64,000 nt of DNA from Rhizomys pruinosus (Eukaryota > Chordata > Mammalia > Rodentia > Spalacidae), in the NCBI GenBank assembly GCA_009823505.1, contig VZQC01002907.1:1406410-1470409 (forward strand), given 5' to 3'. Below, piece after piece: positions 61,617 through 64,000 of this stretch. Positions within the stretch are counted from its first letter, which is position 1, and every line of letters begins with the position of its first letter. The translations under genes and the position numbers were made by a program. The notes below the pieces were generated by a model. It was given only the letters and a program-made list of their open reading frames with translations. It was not told the DNA's origin and did not search any database.

Positions 61617-61770
61617 CTTTTTTTTTTTTTGGTCTTTTCGAGACAGGGTATCCCTGTAGCCCCAGCTGTCCTGGAATTCACTCTGTAGACCAGGCTGGCC
61701 TTGAACTCACAAAGATCCGCCTGTGCCTCCCGAGTGCTAGGATTAAAGGCGTGCACAACCATGCCTGGCC
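61617..61770 (-). mobile_element. B1 SINE with target-site duplication
   Basis: T run, TTCGAGACAGGGTATCCCTG, GACCAGGCTGGCCTTGAACTC and ACCATGCCTGGCC. ACAATTTTATATTTC before and ACAATTTCATATTTC after. Confidence 0.93.
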
Positions 61771-62829
61771 CACAATTTCATATTTCTAACTCTGTTCACT
61801 ATCAGTTCTTGAAACTATTTAGAAGACTCACACAAAACAGATAGACTTAACATGGACTGTCAGTATACACTGGAAAGCAATGCCTATGGATATCAGATAT
61901 GACTTATTGCTTCACAAGCATATTTAGATTGTTTTTAAACAAGCCAGGTCTCGATTCCATCACCATAATAATGTAGTTCATCGTATAGGACCAAATTAAT
62001 TAATGAAAATTAGTAGAGTTGATGAGTTTAATGTTAAATTTAATTGTGAGTTTCCTGTTACATTTTGGGGCTACAAAACCAAACTACTGTGACTTACCTC
62101 AGTCTCTGAAGTAGAAGGGAAACAAATACTTTATAGTAACTAGGAACCATTTAATGCCTTTGAATAGTAAACACATAATAACAGAACATTAACATATTTC
62201 TATACACATCATTATATTTGATGCAAAGACTAGAAATTATAGAAAATTAGCAATCTCTAATTAATTATGGTTGCATGCTTTCTTCTTACCAATACAGAAG
62301 AACATAGACATACCAGTTTCTCTCTATCCTTCACCTACTTGCCCACATATGAAATTTAAAGGACTCTAAAATGAACATGTGCCAAAAGAGCCCTAAGGGA
62401 AACCAAATTACCTTCCTCTGAGATGGGATCCAATACTTTTGTAGCCTCTGACTTGTTCAGATTTTAAGTGCTACCTCAGGTATGCAAATGTCAGTAAAAA
62501 CTGATGAAGTTTGGACATAGGACAGAAATTTTCTTGAAGAATGACTTCATTTAAAAAAAAAACTCATCTTCAATGAACTTAAGAAAATCCATACCTTTTA
62601 AAATTTATGCTTTTCATAGCATTTTGTGTTATCTGTAGAAATTTCTAACTGCTCAGGGAATAAAAATTGAACTAATCTCTAAAACTTCCTTCTGTGATAA
62701 CAAATGACTTAATATATCTGGATGGAGTCTTAGAGGCCCAATGCTCAGGCTTAAGAATAGAAACCTTACCCTTTTGAAATGCTTTTATCTTACAGTTGAG
62801 GATTTTTTAGAACTAAGTGATGTCTAGTA

Positions 62830-63240
62830 AAACCATGGACTGTGGCATGTGCCTGTAAATGTTCTTCAAAAAGCCTCAGACATTGTTTTTTTGATGATTG
62901 TTAAAATATCAAAGGCTTTGCTTATGGGTCCATCATTCTTAGTTCCATATAGGGTGAGGTCCAGATGTTCACTTCTTTGCTTGTTCATCTTTATGGGCAT
63001 CCTTTATTGTCTTAAGATACCTCTGAACTGGTGGCAGCCCAATCCAACTTTTCAGTCGTGTTTCTAAACACATTGTAAGTATAATTACTGTCCAGTGTGA
63101 GAGTCCCCTGTATGCATACAATGTAGAATTTTCTAGTCAGAGTAATCAGCCTGGCTTTGACTTCAGTCTCTAGTATCAGAGACATTCGAACCATGTCTTG
63201 AAACACATAAGAATTTCTATTCACTATAGGCACCTTACTG
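62830..63240 (-). pseudogene. Possible processed-pseudogene remnant, unidentified
   Basis: The - strand has a 73-codon frame (63012-63233) of non-repetitive, protein-like composition. After a shift, a second protein-like stretch (reading EHLDLTLYGTKNDGPISKAF and on) ends in a stop near 62862. No splice-site pairs break it, which would suit a retrocopy with one or two frame lesions. I do not recognise the family, no A tail is obvious, and chance cannot be excluded. Confidence 0.25.
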
Positions 63241-63309
63241 CACCACAGAACATTAGAACTGATTCTTCCTAACTATATTTGTGTTCCTATCTGTTGGCTT
63301 CCTCTCTGT

Positions 63310-64000
63310 TGTGAGGTTCCTGCCTCCCAGGTCACCTGCCTAGCAGCCGGCACTAGGTATGGCGATCATGCCAGGCCATTGGCTCAACTGCTGGGGCCCG
63401 AAGGAGGGCAATGGGAGGGAGCAGAGCGGTCCCCTGAGATGGAGAAGAGCAGTCCCGTGAGATGGAGATGAACCCGACCAGATCTGAAGAAAGAAAGATC
63501 TGGGAGTTGTTCAGTGAGCAAAATTCATTTATTGCAGGGGTTTTAAGCACTTGTATACTTTTGTTGGGCTGCCGCGGGCCAGCCCAGTCGGAATTTCTTT
63601 CTCCCAGCTGGATATCTTTCACCTGCAGGAAACCAAGTTCTGTATAGGAGGGCACAGATTCAGGCGAGAAAAATAACTGGACTTGACACCAGAGAGAATT
63701 TTGGATCTAGTGCATTTTTACTGAATTTAAGTGAGGTTTTTATGAGTAACACAGGCAGGTAATGCAGGCAGCAGAGAGGGGGAAGGGTTGAGCTGACAGG
63801 CAGGTAACACAGGCAGGAGATTTGCATTCCTCGGGAACAAAGGGATTTACAAAGCCAACAAGATAAGTAAAAGAGGGTTTACAGCTTACACTGTGTCAAT
63901 AAAACAGCAGCCTTAAACTCACAAACCATAAAAAGTCATTGTCTCTTTTGAAGTTTCAATTAGATGTTTTTTATCCTTCCTGGGGTTGTTTGCTATCTCT
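63310..64000. mobile_element. LTR-retroelement-like sequence, runs off the window
   Basis: GC-richer block with a near-tandem duplicate (GCGGTCCCCTGAGATGGAG / GCAGTCCCGTGAGATGGAG, 63425-63465). A TGTTGGGCTGCCGCGGG start typical of some rodent LTRs is at 63563, and polyadenylation-type AATAAA signals lie on both strands (+ at ~63898; - near 63527). GCAGGTAA(C/T)(A/G)CAGGCAG units repeat at 63754-63810. Orientation and family are undecided; no coding region is seen. Confidence 0.35.

Overview
The window is nuclear DNA from a rodent, most likely a myodont or muroid. The evidence is dense B1 (7SL-derived), B2 (tRNA-derived) and B4-type SINEs, rodent-type LINE-1, old mammalian MIR SINEs, many (CA)n/(GT)n microsatellites, and two spliced vertebrate exons. 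The commonest B2 and L1 copies differ from the mouse and rat consensus forms I know, so I would not call it Mus or Rattus. I cannot name the species.

The only host gene I can support is one on the + strand. Two coding exons, 13452-13613 and 58114-58271, have correct splice sites and matching phase-1 ends. Together they encode the first ~105 residues of one MAM domain. The sequence fits MALRD1 (Diet1), a multi-MAM/LDLa protein of enterocytes tied to FGF15/19 release and bile-acid control. Almost everything else is intron: an upstream intron (1-13451), a 44.5 kb intron splitting the MAM domain (13614-58113), and a downstream intron (58272-64000).

Layout: 0.6-6.9 kb, an old L1 on + with nested SINEs. 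7.2-8.75 kb, a GC-rich piece, a B1 and an L1 fragment on -. 8.19-12.78 kb, a very large, almost spacer-free inverted repeat (arms ~2.3 kb, 10 bp between them), followed by an L1 3' end, a B4 SINE and then MAM exon A. 14-16.8 kb, intron with young B2 copies. 16.88-22.47 kb, a full-length but dead L1 on + with a 13-bp target-site duplication and a repeated 5' UTR unit. 22.5-31 kb, AT-rich intron with SINEs and microsatellites. 31.2-34.4 kb, an L1 on + with a nested B2. 36.3-38.8 kb, an L1 ORF2 fragment on - that lacks its 3' end. 39-48 kb, SINEs, MIRs and an L1 (Lx-like) 3' end. 48.2-54.0 kb, a near full-length L1 on -. 54-58 kb, intron with B2 and B4. 58.1 kb, MAM exon B. 58.3-64 kb, AT-rich intron, a possible processed pseudogene and an LTR-like sequence running off the end.

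I found no new gene system. The most unusual object is the ~4.6 kb palindrome about 0.7 kb upstream of MAM exon A. All L1 reading frames are broken; none looks able to move. All identity figures are by-eye estimates.
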